Shown here one piece after another: positions 1-6,304 of a DNA stretch of 11,417 nucleotides. The notes below the pieces were generated by a model. The model saw nothing but the letters and a program-made list of their open reading frames with translations, was not told where the DNA came from and made no database searches. The position numbers were made by a program, and so were the translations under genes. Source of the stretch: Alphaproteobacteria bacterium (GTDB taxonomy: Bacteria; Pseudomonadota; Alphaproteobacteria; UBA6615); contig JAQWSA010000073.1 in NCBI GenBank assembly GCA_029243445.1, positions 1-11,417 on the forward strand. Reading direction: 5' to 3'. The first letter of the stretch is position 1. Every line of letters begins with the position of its first letter.

Positions 1-768
1 TATTTGCCTGAAGGAGCTCCTCTATATGGAGAAATGACACCTTTTAGCCTTCTAAACTTTGTTAGTGATATTCGTAAGTTATCGCGGGAAGAACGAAAAC
101 ATGGAATGGAGCATGCAATTGAAAGTTTACATTTGCAAAGAGTACTTCATCAACCCATTGAAACACTTTCTAAAGGATACAAGAGAAGAGTAGGGCTGGC
201 ACAAGCAATCATTCACGAACCGGATGTACTAGTTCTTGATGAACCCACAGATGGACTTGATCCAAATCAGAAGCATGAAGTACGTGAGTTATTGGAACGC
301 ATGGCGAGTACTAAGGCAATAATTATTTCTACCCATATTTTAGAAGAAGTAGATGCAGTTTGTAGTAGAGCAATTATTATTGCACAAGGAAGAATAGTTG
401 CAGATAAAAAGCCATCAGAGCTTGGGATGAATTCAGTTTACCATAATGCAGTTGGTATAAGACTGTCGCACGAAAATCTTACAAAATGTATTACTGTGAT
501 GAATGAAATTAATGAGGTTCTTTCAGTAGAACATATATCTCAGTCCGGTGATCTAAGCCACTTGATAGTTTTCCCTAAGAAGGGTGCTGATATATTTAAA
601 AAAGTTAACTCTGTACTTGATGAGAATAAATTAAAGGTCGCCGAGATGTATACAGAAAAAGGGCGATTGGAAGATGTATTTAGAAATTTAACGCTTAATG
701 AAAAAGGTTTAGATTTAGAAAATACTTCTAAGGCTGCTGTGGTTAAAGAGGTGGCTAGTCATGCGTAA
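1..768 (+). CDS. ABC transporter ATP-binding protein, 3' part (GldA/CcmA-like), 5' end outside window
   Basis: This is the C-terminal part of a cytoplasmic ABC ATPase that would power the permease encoded next. The frame is open to the left edge: a Tyr codon precedes the TTG at 4, and the residues LPEGAPLYGEMT are the Q-loop region of this family. The true start and the Walker A motif are therefore missing. Counting from the TTG, the ABC signature LSKGYKRR lies near residues 55-62, Walker B with its glutamate and D-loop (VLVLDEPTDGLDP) near 75-87, and the H-loop (ISTHILEE) near 109-116. About 130 residues follow the nucleotide-binding core, as in ATPases of ABC-2 and gliding-type exporters. 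The stop codon overlaps the permease start by 8 nt, indicating translational coupling. Family assignment is secure; the substrate is unknown. Confidence 0.93.
   Translation, partial: YLPEGAPLYGEMTPFSLLNFVSDIRKLSREERKHGMEHAIESLHLQRVLHQPIETLSKGYKRRVGLAQAIIHEPDVLVLDEPTDGLDPNQKHEVRELLERMASTKAIIISTHILEEVDAVCSRAIIIAQGRIVADKKPSELGMNSVYHNAVGIRLSHENLTKCITVMNEINEVLSVEHISQSGDLSHLIVFPKKGADIFKKVNSVLDENKLKVAEMYTEKGRLEDVFRNLTLNEKGLDLENTSKAAVVKEVASHA
748..754 (+). promoter_or_regulatory. Ribosome binding site of the ABC permease
   Basis: GAGGTGG lies 6 nt before the ATG at 761, inside the end of the ATPase gene. It supports that ATG and the 8-nt gene overlap. Confidence 0.6.
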
Positions 769-1495
769 TATTTATATTATTGGAAGTAGAGAACTAACAG
801 CTTATTTTACGTCACCAGTAGCCTATGTTTTTATTGTTATTTTTTTAGCCCTAGCTGGCGGATTAACCTTCTTTTTTGGTAATTGGCTAGAACGCGGTCA
901 AGCGGATTTACAAGTTTTCTTTATTTATCATCCATACCTTTATCTTTTTTTAATACCTGCAGTGGGTATGCGTCTATGGGCTGAAGAACGAAAGTCGGGA
1001 ACTATGGAGTTCCTGATGACTTTACCAATTTCAACTGGGCAGGCAGTAATAGGAAAATTTGTGGCCGCTTGGATATTTGCGGGTATAGCCCTTGTTCTAA
1101 CTTTCCCTATCTGGATTTCTGTTAACTATCTTGGGAATCCTGATAATGGTATTATTTTAACAGCTTATGTTGGCAGTTGGCTTATGGCGGGTGGCTTTCT
1201 TGCTCTTAGTTCGAGTGTTTCTGCATTGACTAAAAACCAAGTGGTGGCATTTGTTCTGGCTGCTGTCTTATGTTTTGTATTCCTTATGAGTGGTGTAGAG
1301 ATTGTACAAGCATTCTTCCGAGCTTGGGCACCCCCAAAGTTTGTTGATGCTATTGCAGAGTTAAGTTTTCTTACTAATTTTGGAGATTTATCGCAGGGAG
1401 TTATTGATATTCGAGATATTTTATTTTTTGCCTCTGTAATAGCGGTAGCATTATTTATTAATACTGCAATCGTCGAAATAAAGAAGAGTGCGTAA
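761..1495 (+). CDS. ABC-2 type transporter permease (GldF-like)
   Basis: This 244-aa polytopic inner-membrane protein is the likely partner of the upstream ATPase. Hydrophobic segments appear near residues 18-40, 54-71, 100-125, 132-156, 163-183 and 218-237, giving about six membrane spans. The stretch PAVGMRLWAEERKSGTMEFL (residues 66-85) is the hallmark cytoplasmic segment of ABC-2/GldF permeases. The length matches GldF-like proteins, which are about 240 aa. It begins inside the ATPase gene and ends 2 nt before the GldG-like gene, so it is part of the same transcript. In Bacteroidetes, GldA, GldF and GldG are linked to gliding motility. In proteobacteria the equivalent cassette has no established function, and I infer only an envelope transport or mechanochemical role. 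Confidence 0.92.
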   Translation: MRNIYIIGSRELTAYFTSPVAYVFIVIFLALAGGLTFFFGNWLERGQADLQVFFIYHPYLYLFLIPAVGMRLWAEERKSGTMEFLMTLPISTGQAVIGKFVAAWIFAGIALVLTFPIWISVNYLGNPDNGIILTAYVGSWLMAGGFLALSSSVSALTKNQVVAFVLAAVLCFVFLMSGVEIVQAFFRAWAPPKFVDAIAELSFLTNFGDLSQGVIDIRDILFFASVIAVALFINTAIVEIKKSA

Positions 1496-1497
1496 CG

Positions 1498-3423
1498 ATG
1501 ATTGAAAAAATTAGAAATACTGACCGAAGTGTTTTAGCTGCAATGTGCGTCGGATTAGCTATAATATTTTTTCTTGCTTTTAATGCTTTGATAAATACTG
1601 CTTTGACTTCTAACCGCTTGGATCTAACTCAAGATCAATTATTTACTTTATCAGATGGTACTAAGGAATTGTTATCGACGATAGATGAACCTATTGATGT
1701 AAGACTATATTATTCTAGGCGTTTTAATGAAATTGGTCCCGATATTGCTCGTCATGCAACACGTGTAATTGAGTTATTAGGAGAATACGAGCGATTATCT
1801 AATGGCATGATTCGTTTAGAGGTTTTTGACCCTGAACCGTTCTCTCCTGAAGAGGATTTAGCAGTGAGTGATGGACTACAAGGTTTGCCTTTTGATCAAT
1901 CAGGAGAGCTAGTTTATTTCGGAGTAGCAGGTGCAAATAGTACTGACGACACAGATTCCATTGGGTATTTATCTCCTGAACGTGGTCCATTTTTAGAATA
2001 TGATTTAACACGACTAGTGCATAATTTAGCAAATCCTGATAAAGCCAGAATTACTATTTTGTCTGATCTTCCTTTACAGGGAACTAAGTTCGATAATTAT
2101 AAGGAGTGGCTTATAGTTGAAGGGATGAGGCAATTCTTTGATGTGCAATTCATTGATCGTGCAGATAAAAAAATACCTGAGAATACTGAGGTTTTAGTTA
2201 TAGCTGCAGTTCACACGCTTAACCCTTCCTTAACATATGCAATAGATCAATTTGTAATGAATGGTGGACGTATTTTGGCATTTGTTGATCCATTCGCTGA
2301 ATCTATGGCATTAGCTGGTCCTCAGGCAGGACAACTTCCGCCCCCTGGGGTTGGAATAGCGGCGATGACCCCTTTGCTCAGCGCGTGGGGTGTTGAAATG
2401 CCTGCAGGAAAATTTGTGGCTAATAGTGATGATGCTGTTCGTGTCGGTTTCCCTGATCCGGAGTCTGGTCAACAAGTTGCCGTTGATTACGTTTCTTGGT
2501 TAACACTGGTTGGTGATAGGTTTTCAAAGAATGATACTGTAAGTGGTCAGCTGCAAAGAATAGTTGTGAGCTCAGCTGGAGCTTTTCTGCCAACTAAAGA
2601 AACTAGTACAAAGTTTGAACCACTTATTTACACTTCAAAAAATTCAAATTTGATGGATGCTTTTGATATAGCTCAGCAACCAAATCCAATAACGCTTATG
2701 AAGAAGTTCAAATCTGAAAATAAATCTTATCCTATAGCTGTAAGAATTTCAGGTAATATTAAGTCCTTATACCCTGATGGACCACCAAAAGAGGTGACTG
2801 AATTAGCAAAAGGTAATGCTTCTATAGTCGCTTCACACTTATCTACAAGTAAAGTTCCGTTGAATGCGATTCTAGTGGGTGATGCTGATTTTTTAGCCGA
2901 TAGAAATTGGGCTAGAGTTCAAGAAATAGCAGGCCAGCGTTTAACCATGCCTCAAGCAAATAATGCTGACTTTGCAATTAATGCTCTGGATAATCTTCGC
3001 GGAAGTCAGGCATTAGTTGGATTACGAGGAAGAGGACTATCAGTAAGGCCGTTTGAAATAATAAAAGAAATGCGTCAGATAGCTGATGATAAATTTCGTG
3101 CTAGGGAACAAGAACTACTTACGAGTATTAGTAAAATAGAAAAAAATATTGATGAACTTAAACGTGAAGAGCAAACTACGGGAGTTATATTGACTTCGGC
3201 ACAACAGAATGAAATTGATAATTTTCGAGTTAAGATGCTAGAAAGTAGAAGTGATTTACGTGAAGTACAGCGTTCATTAAGGAACGATGTGGAAACTTTA
3301 GAAAATCGCATACGAGTAGTTAATATTTGGGCAGTTCCTTTGGTAATTGCTATTATAGCGCTATTATTGGCATTTGTCCGCCGAGCTCGTCGGGCCCGAT
3401 TTTATAGAACTGCCTTGCACTAG
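1498..3423 (+). CDS. GldG-like ABC system auxiliary membrane protein
   Basis: This 641-aa protein has one N-terminal membrane segment (about residues 14-33), a large presumably periplasmic region and a C-terminal membrane segment (about 609-626) followed by a basic tail, RRARRARF. After the first segment comes the family's typical opening, with RLDLTQDQLFTLSDGT near 40-55 and EPIDVRLYYS near 64-73. The conserved block ending in FLEYDLTRLVH lies near 165-175. Residues about 530-605 are rich in charged heptad-like sequence (KIEKNIDELKREEQ and onward) and probably form a coiled coil just before the last membrane span. The gene starts 2 nt after the permease stop; a purine-rich AGAAGAG at 1482-1488 can serve as ribosome binding site. 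The family is the uncharacterised GldG-type transport component. It has no catalytic motif that I recognise, and the substrate is unknown. Confidence 0.9.
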   Translation: MIEKIRNTDRSVLAAMCVGLAIIFFLAFNALINTALTSNRLDLTQDQLFTLSDGTKELLSTIDEPIDVRLYYSRRFNEIGPDIARHATRVIELLGEYERLSNGMIRLEVFDPEPFSPEEDLAVSDGLQGLPFDQSGELVYFGVAGANSTDDTDSIGYLSPERGPFLEYDLTRLVHNLANPDKARITILSDLPLQGTKFDNYKEWLIVEGMRQFFDVQFIDRADKKIPENTEVLVIAAVHTLNPSLTYAIDQFVMNGGRILAFVDPFAESMALAGPQAGQLPPPGVGIAAMTPLLSAWGVEMPAGKFVANSDDAVRVGFPDPESGQQVAVDYVSWLTLVGDRFSKNDTVSGQLQRIVVSSAGAFLPTKETSTKFEPLIYTSKNSNLMDAFDIAQQPNPITLMKKFKSENKSYPIAVRISGNIKSLYPDGPPKEVTELAKGNASIVASHLSTSKVPLNAILVGDADFLADRNWARVQEIAGQRLTMPQANNADFAINALDNLRGSQALVGLRGRGLSVRPFEIIKEMRQIADDKFRAREQELLTSISKIEKNIDELKREEQTTGVILTSAQQNEIDNFRVKMLESRSDLREVQRSLRNDVETLENRIRVVNIWAVPLVIAIIALLLAFVRRARRARFYRTALH

Positions 3424-3427
3424 AAAT

Positions 3428-3434
3428 AAGAGGA
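3428..3434 (+). promoter_or_regulatory. Ribosome binding site of the DUF4340 gene
   Basis: AAGAGGA sits 6 nt before the ATG at 3441, in the 17-nt gap after the GldG-like gene, and fixes that start. Confidence 0.65.
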
Positions 3435-3440
3435 ATTGAC

Positions 3441-4487
3441 ATGAGCCCGCGCATATTTTTAAGCTGGCTAGTGATCACTGTTGTTACAGTGATACTTGCA
3501 ACATTAATTGTTTTGGATAGACCTACGGCTAATTTTGATACGGTATCCCGAGAACCTGTATTCAAGGCTCTGAGATCTGATCCGGACTCTGCTGTTAATA
3601 TCGATATAAAAAGTCGTTTTGGAGAATTTTCGTTAACTCGCTCTAATGGAATATGGATAACTCCTGATCGATTTAATCATAAAGTTGATGAAAATGAAGT
3701 GCGACGCTTGGTGGTAGGTCTATCTGACATGCGTTATATTGAGCGAAAAACATCTATTGCAGAACGCTTTAATCGTCTCGAAGTTGAAGATATAAATAAT
3801 GATGATTCTGAATCAGCTTATGTAAAAATTACTGGAGCAAATGGAGGGCTTCTTGCTGAAACTATTGTTGGTCGTCCAAGTTCGCGTTTCATTGATGGTT
3901 CTATTAGCGGCACTTACATCAGAGAACCTGGTACTAATAATGTATGGCTTGTTAGTGGTTTAGCAAACGTACAAACCAGATTAGTACCTTGGTTAGAGAG
4001 AAGAATAATTTCTATCCCATCTGATAAAATTGCAAAAATTTATCTTAATAATGGAAAAAACAAGGTTTTACTGACAAGAGGAATATCTAAAGAAGATACA
4101 TTTCAGTTGGTAGATATTCCTACAGGAAGAAAACTCAATAAAAATAAAGTAAATTCTATTAGCAGATCTCTTGCCGAAGTTAACTTTGAAGATGTTGTTC
4201 CTCAGGATAAATTAGTATTCCCAGATAGGATGAATATTGCGAAGGTCACAACATATTCTGGAGTAGAGATAACTATGCAAATGGCTAAGGTGGATAATAA
4301 ATATTGGGGGCGGCTATCGGCCGTGTATTTAGGAGATTCATCTAAGGACTCAGAGATAGAGAAATTAGCACTTGAGGAAGTAAAAGAAATAAATCAAAGA
4401 GCAAAGAAATGGGCTTATTGGCTGCCAAGTGCCGTATTTGAGAATCTTAGTACGAATATTAACAAGCTTCTTATGACAACAAAATAA
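3441..4487 (+). CDS. DUF4340 domain-containing membrane-anchored protein
   Basis: This 348-aa protein has a single N-terminal hydrophobic segment (about residues 7-25) that should anchor it with the rest outside the cytoplasm. The body matches the DUF4340 pattern in several places. These are a GIWITPDRFNHKVDENEVRR segment near 70-89, a KTSIAERFNRLEVED segment near 103-117 and a TYIREPGTNNVWLVSG segment near 158-173. They are followed by a WLERR...IPSDKIAKIYL block. The C-terminus carries KWAYWLPSAVFENL, which recalls the W/Y-x-LP ending common in this family. It is the last gene of the ABC operon, directly after the GldG-like gene, a neighbourhood in which DUF4340 proteins are regularly found. 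I infer that it is an accessory part of the same envelope system. No biochemical activity is known to me. Confidence 0.88.
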   Translation: MSPRIFLSWLVITVVTVILATLIVLDRPTANFDTVSREPVFKALRSDPDSAVNIDIKSRFGEFSLTRSNGIWITPDRFNHKVDENEVRRLVVGLSDMRYIERKTSIAERFNRLEVEDINNDDSESAYVKITGANGGLLAETIVGRPSSRFIDGSISGTYIREPGTNNVWLVSGLANVQTRLVPWLERRIISIPSDKIAKIYLNNGKNKVLLTRGISKEDTFQLVDIPTGRKLNKNKVNSISRSLAEVNFEDVVPQDKLVFPDRMNIAKVTTYSGVEITMQMAKVDNKYWGRLSAVYLGDSSKDSEIEKLALEEVKEINQRAKKWAYWLPSAVFENLSTNINKLLMTTK

Positions 4488-4541
4488 TCTTCATCTAAAT
4501 TATAGATTAATAATAAAAATGGAAACCAAAGGTGTCAGGTG

Positions 4542-4562
4542 GCATTTATACAAATGCTTTTT
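4542..4562 (+). terminator. Small hairpin plus T-run after the ABC operon, abutting the next ribosome binding site
   Basis: GCATTT (4542-4547) and AAATGC (4552-4557) form a perfect 6-bp stem with an ATAC loop. TTTTT (4558-4562) follows immediately. The shape is that of a short intrinsic terminator 55 nt after the DUF4340 stop. The stem has only two G-C pairs, so it may be weak. Its T-run runs straight into the GGAG of the SDR gene, so it could instead act as leader structure for that gene. Confidence 0.4.
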
Positions 4563-4566
4563 GGAG
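4563..4566 (+). promoter_or_regulatory. Ribosome binding site of the SDR gene
   Basis: GGAG is 6 nt before the ATG at 4573 and directly follows the T-run of the hairpin at 4542-4562. Confidence 0.6.
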
Positions 4567-4572
4567 TAAAAC

Positions 4573-5364
4573 ATGGATCTTGGAATATCTGGAAAACGAG
4601 CATTTGTGACTGGTGCAAGCCAAGGTATCGGAAGAGGCATCGCTGAGGCATTAGCTGCTGAGGGTGTCAAAATAATTCTCTCTAGTCGTAATGGAGATAA
4701 ATGTGCTGAACATGCTTCGTATATAGCAAAAAAATATAATACTGAGGCTCATGGTATTGCTTGTGATTTATCTAATTCCTCAGAAATTGAGCAAGCAGTT
4801 AATATAGCTCAGGATTTATATGGGGGCGTAGATATTCTAGTTAATAACACAGGCGGCCCGCCTTTTGGATCAATTAGTAAAGTTGATATTAAGACTTGGC
4901 GTGATCAATTTGAAAGTATGGTATTAAGTGTATTTAGGCTGACTGGCCTTATTTTACCTGGAATGAGAGAGCAGAATTGGGGACGTATAATTATTGTCAG
5001 TTCTACCGGAGTTGTGGAGCCTATACCCGAATTAGGAATCTCAAATACTCTTCGTGTATCCTTAGCCAATTGGGCAAAAACATTGAGCTACGAAATAGCT
5101 AAGCATAATGTAACTATAAATATGTTAATGCCTGGTAGAATTGGTACTGAACGACTTGAAAATTTATATAAAATGAACGTAGAGCGTACAGGCAAGACTA
5201 TTGAACAGGTAAAAGCAGATGTTGCTTCAGTTATACCCATGGGAAGAGTTGGTCGTGTGGAAGAATTTGCATCACTTGCTGCATTTTTAGCTAGTGAAAA
5301 TGCGAGTTATATTACAGGCACGGCAACTCCCATAGACGGAGGTTTAACTCGAAGTATTTTATAA
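4573..5364 (+). CDS. Short-chain dehydrogenase/reductase-like protein lacking the YxxxK motif
   Basis: This 263-aa protein has a full-length classical SDR fold. The cofactor loop TGASQGIG is at residues 13-20, the adenine-ring Asp at 65 (CDL), NNTGG at 91-95, PGRI at 187-190 and the C-terminal ASYITG plus DGG at 244-257. The catalytic tetrad is abnormal. Aligned by spacing with FabG, the Ser is present (S144), but the Tyr 13 residues later is Ser157 (ISNTLR), the Lys is Arg161, and the helix-4 Asn is Met116. This fits the BKR-like SDR subgroup that typically has an LSN-x-x-R sequence in place of YxxxK. The protein may bind NAD(P) but use other chemistry, or none. It stands alone between two noncoding gaps, so neighbours do not reveal a substrate. 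SDR fold is certain; activity is unknown. Confidence 0.92.
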   Translation: MDLGISGKRAFVTGASQGIGRGIAEALAAEGVKIILSSRNGDKCAEHASYIAKKYNTEAHGIACDLSNSSEIEQAVNIAQDLYGGVDILVNNTGGPPFGSISKVDIKTWRDQFESMVLSVFRLTGLILPGMREQNWGRIIIVSSTGVVEPIPELGISNTLRVSLANWAKTLSYEIAKHNVTINMLMPGRIGTERLENLYKMNVERTGKTIEQVKADVASVIPMGRVGRVEEFASLAAFLASENASYITGTATPIDGGLTRSIL

Positions 5365-5567
5365 CTTTATTTTAATAATAAGCCGTTTCACCTGATGCTA
5401 TATAAACATAAAAGTTTATCTAATAATTATAAAATAAAATATGATGCATATAATTGCGTCTCTGTATTTTATTCTTCTGGCCTGTAGAAAACGCGATTTT
5501 TTTCGTGGTTTGTAAAAACTATAGGTGAAATAAAAAAAAATCCTTAAAATATTAGGGAAGTGATATT
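5365..5567. other. AT-rich intergenic region between the SDR and GST genes
   Basis: This 203-nt gap holds no convincing gene. It contains an A/T-only-looped hairpin (ATAAAC 5402-5407, GTTTAT 5414-5419) without a T-run, and a widely spaced inverted pair, TTTCACCT (5386-5393) and AGGTGAAA (5523-5530). The promoter of the GST gene should lie here, but I could not identify a confident -35/-10 pair. Confidence 0.5.
5554..5560 (+). promoter_or_regulatory. Ribosome binding site supporting a TTG start for the GST gene
   Basis: AGGGAAG lies 7 nt before the TTG at 5568. No in-frame ATG lies nearer to it, and the TTG start gives the expected MKLY N-terminus of the GST fold. Confidence 0.6.
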
Positions 5568-6200
5568 TTGAAGTTATATGTTGTGCCTGGTGCTCCCAAT
5601 CCAACCAAAGTAATGCTTTATGTAGCCGAGCGTGAGGAAATGGGAGTAAATATGAATATTGAACAAGTGCTAGTTAATCCTCATAAAGAAGAGCAAAAAA
5701 ACCCCGAGCATTTAGTGCGTAATGAATTTGGAGCCCTACCTGTTCTAGAGCTAGATGATGGAAGATTCATAGTTGAGTCTCTTGCTATAATATATTTTCT
5801 GGAAGATTTATTTCCTGAGAATAATATGCTGGGTGTAGATATTACTGAGAGGGGTTTAGCAAGAGATATTGAACGTAATATTGAGTTAAGATTCTCAAAC
5901 ATCGTAGGAGAGTTTATACATGCAAAAAATTCTCCTTTGGGACTCCCTCGTGATCCGGAAGTAGCTGCTAAACTTGAGAGTATCTTTCCAAAGGCACTTC
6001 TCTACATTGAAAGAATTCTCAGTGATGGTCGTAATTTACTAGGAGGTGACCGACCTACTATTGCTGATTGTACCCTTCAGTCTGCGCTGCAATTTGCACG
6101 TTTTGCCAAGGTTGAGGTGATCAACGGATATCCCTTAATTCAGGAGTGGGATATTCGTTACCGTCAACGTCCAGCAGCTAAGGTAGTTCTAAAATTTTAG
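5568..6200 (+). CDS. Glutathione S-transferase family protein (GTT2-like)
   Basis: This 210-aa soluble protein has the usual two-domain GST layout and length. The thioredoxin-like N-domain (about 1-82) opens with MKLYVVPGAPNPTKV. It contains the cis-proline at P58 (GALPVLELDDG) and the glutathione-binding ES pair at E70-S71. The helical C-domain (about 93-205) carries the N-capping Asp167 in TIADCTL. The PNPxxV sequence at the position where Tyr, Ser or Cys activates glutathione in other classes is typical of GTT2-like proteins, which lack that residue. The start is TTG, chosen because AGGGAAG precedes it at proper distance and the frame gives the canonical first strand. It lies alone on the plus strand and converges with the cofactor-fusion gene. 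The substrate cannot be read from sequence; conjugation or reductive detoxification is inference. Confidence 0.9.
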   Translation: MKLYVVPGAPNPTKVMLYVAEREEMGVNMNIEQVLVNPHKEEQKNPEHLVRNEFGALPVLELDDGRFIVESLAIIYFLEDLFPENNMLGVDITERGLARDIERNIELRFSNIVGEFIHAKNSPLGLPRDPEVAAKLESIFPKALLYIERILSDGRNLLGGDRPTIADCTLQSALQFARFAKVEVINGYPLIQEWDIRYRQRPAAKVVLKF

Positions 6201-6232
6201 TTAATTACAATTAGTGTTTAGTTTAATAACTT

Positions 6233-6250
6233 ATTTAGTGTTACCTAAAT
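6233..6250. terminator. Weak AT-rich hairpin between convergent genes
   Basis: ATTTAG (6233-6238) and CTAAAT (6245-6250) form a 6-bp stem with a 6-nt loop, 33 nt after the GST stop. T-rich sequence follows on the plus strand but not directly, and the stem has one G-C pair. It might help end transcription between the converging GST and fusion genes; evidence is weak. The rest of the 104-nt gap shows nothing else clear. Confidence 0.25.
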
Positions 6251-6304
6251 TTAAGAATTTTAATTTTATTTTTTCTAATATAAGAGGGCCTTAATTTATC
6301 TTAT

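Noticed and set aside
4..6. TTG as start of the ABC ATPase gene
   Set aside because: The frame is open to position 1 and the first visible residues are the Q-loop, so Walker A and the real start must lie to the left.
1799..3311. Minus-strand open frames of 77-78 aa inside the GldG-like gene
   Set aside because: They lie wholly inside a well-supported plus-strand gene and their translations show no recognisable domain.
5402..5419. Hairpin ATAAAC/GTTTAT after the SDR gene as a terminator
   Set aside because: The stem has one G-C pair, the loop is A-rich and no T-run follows, so it does not meet even a lenient terminator pattern.
5416..5604. 62-aa minus-strand open frame in the SDR-GST gap
   Set aside because: Its translation is rich in Phe, Tyr and Ile as expected from AT-rich noncoding DNA, it overlaps the GST start, and no ribosome binding site or known motif is seen.
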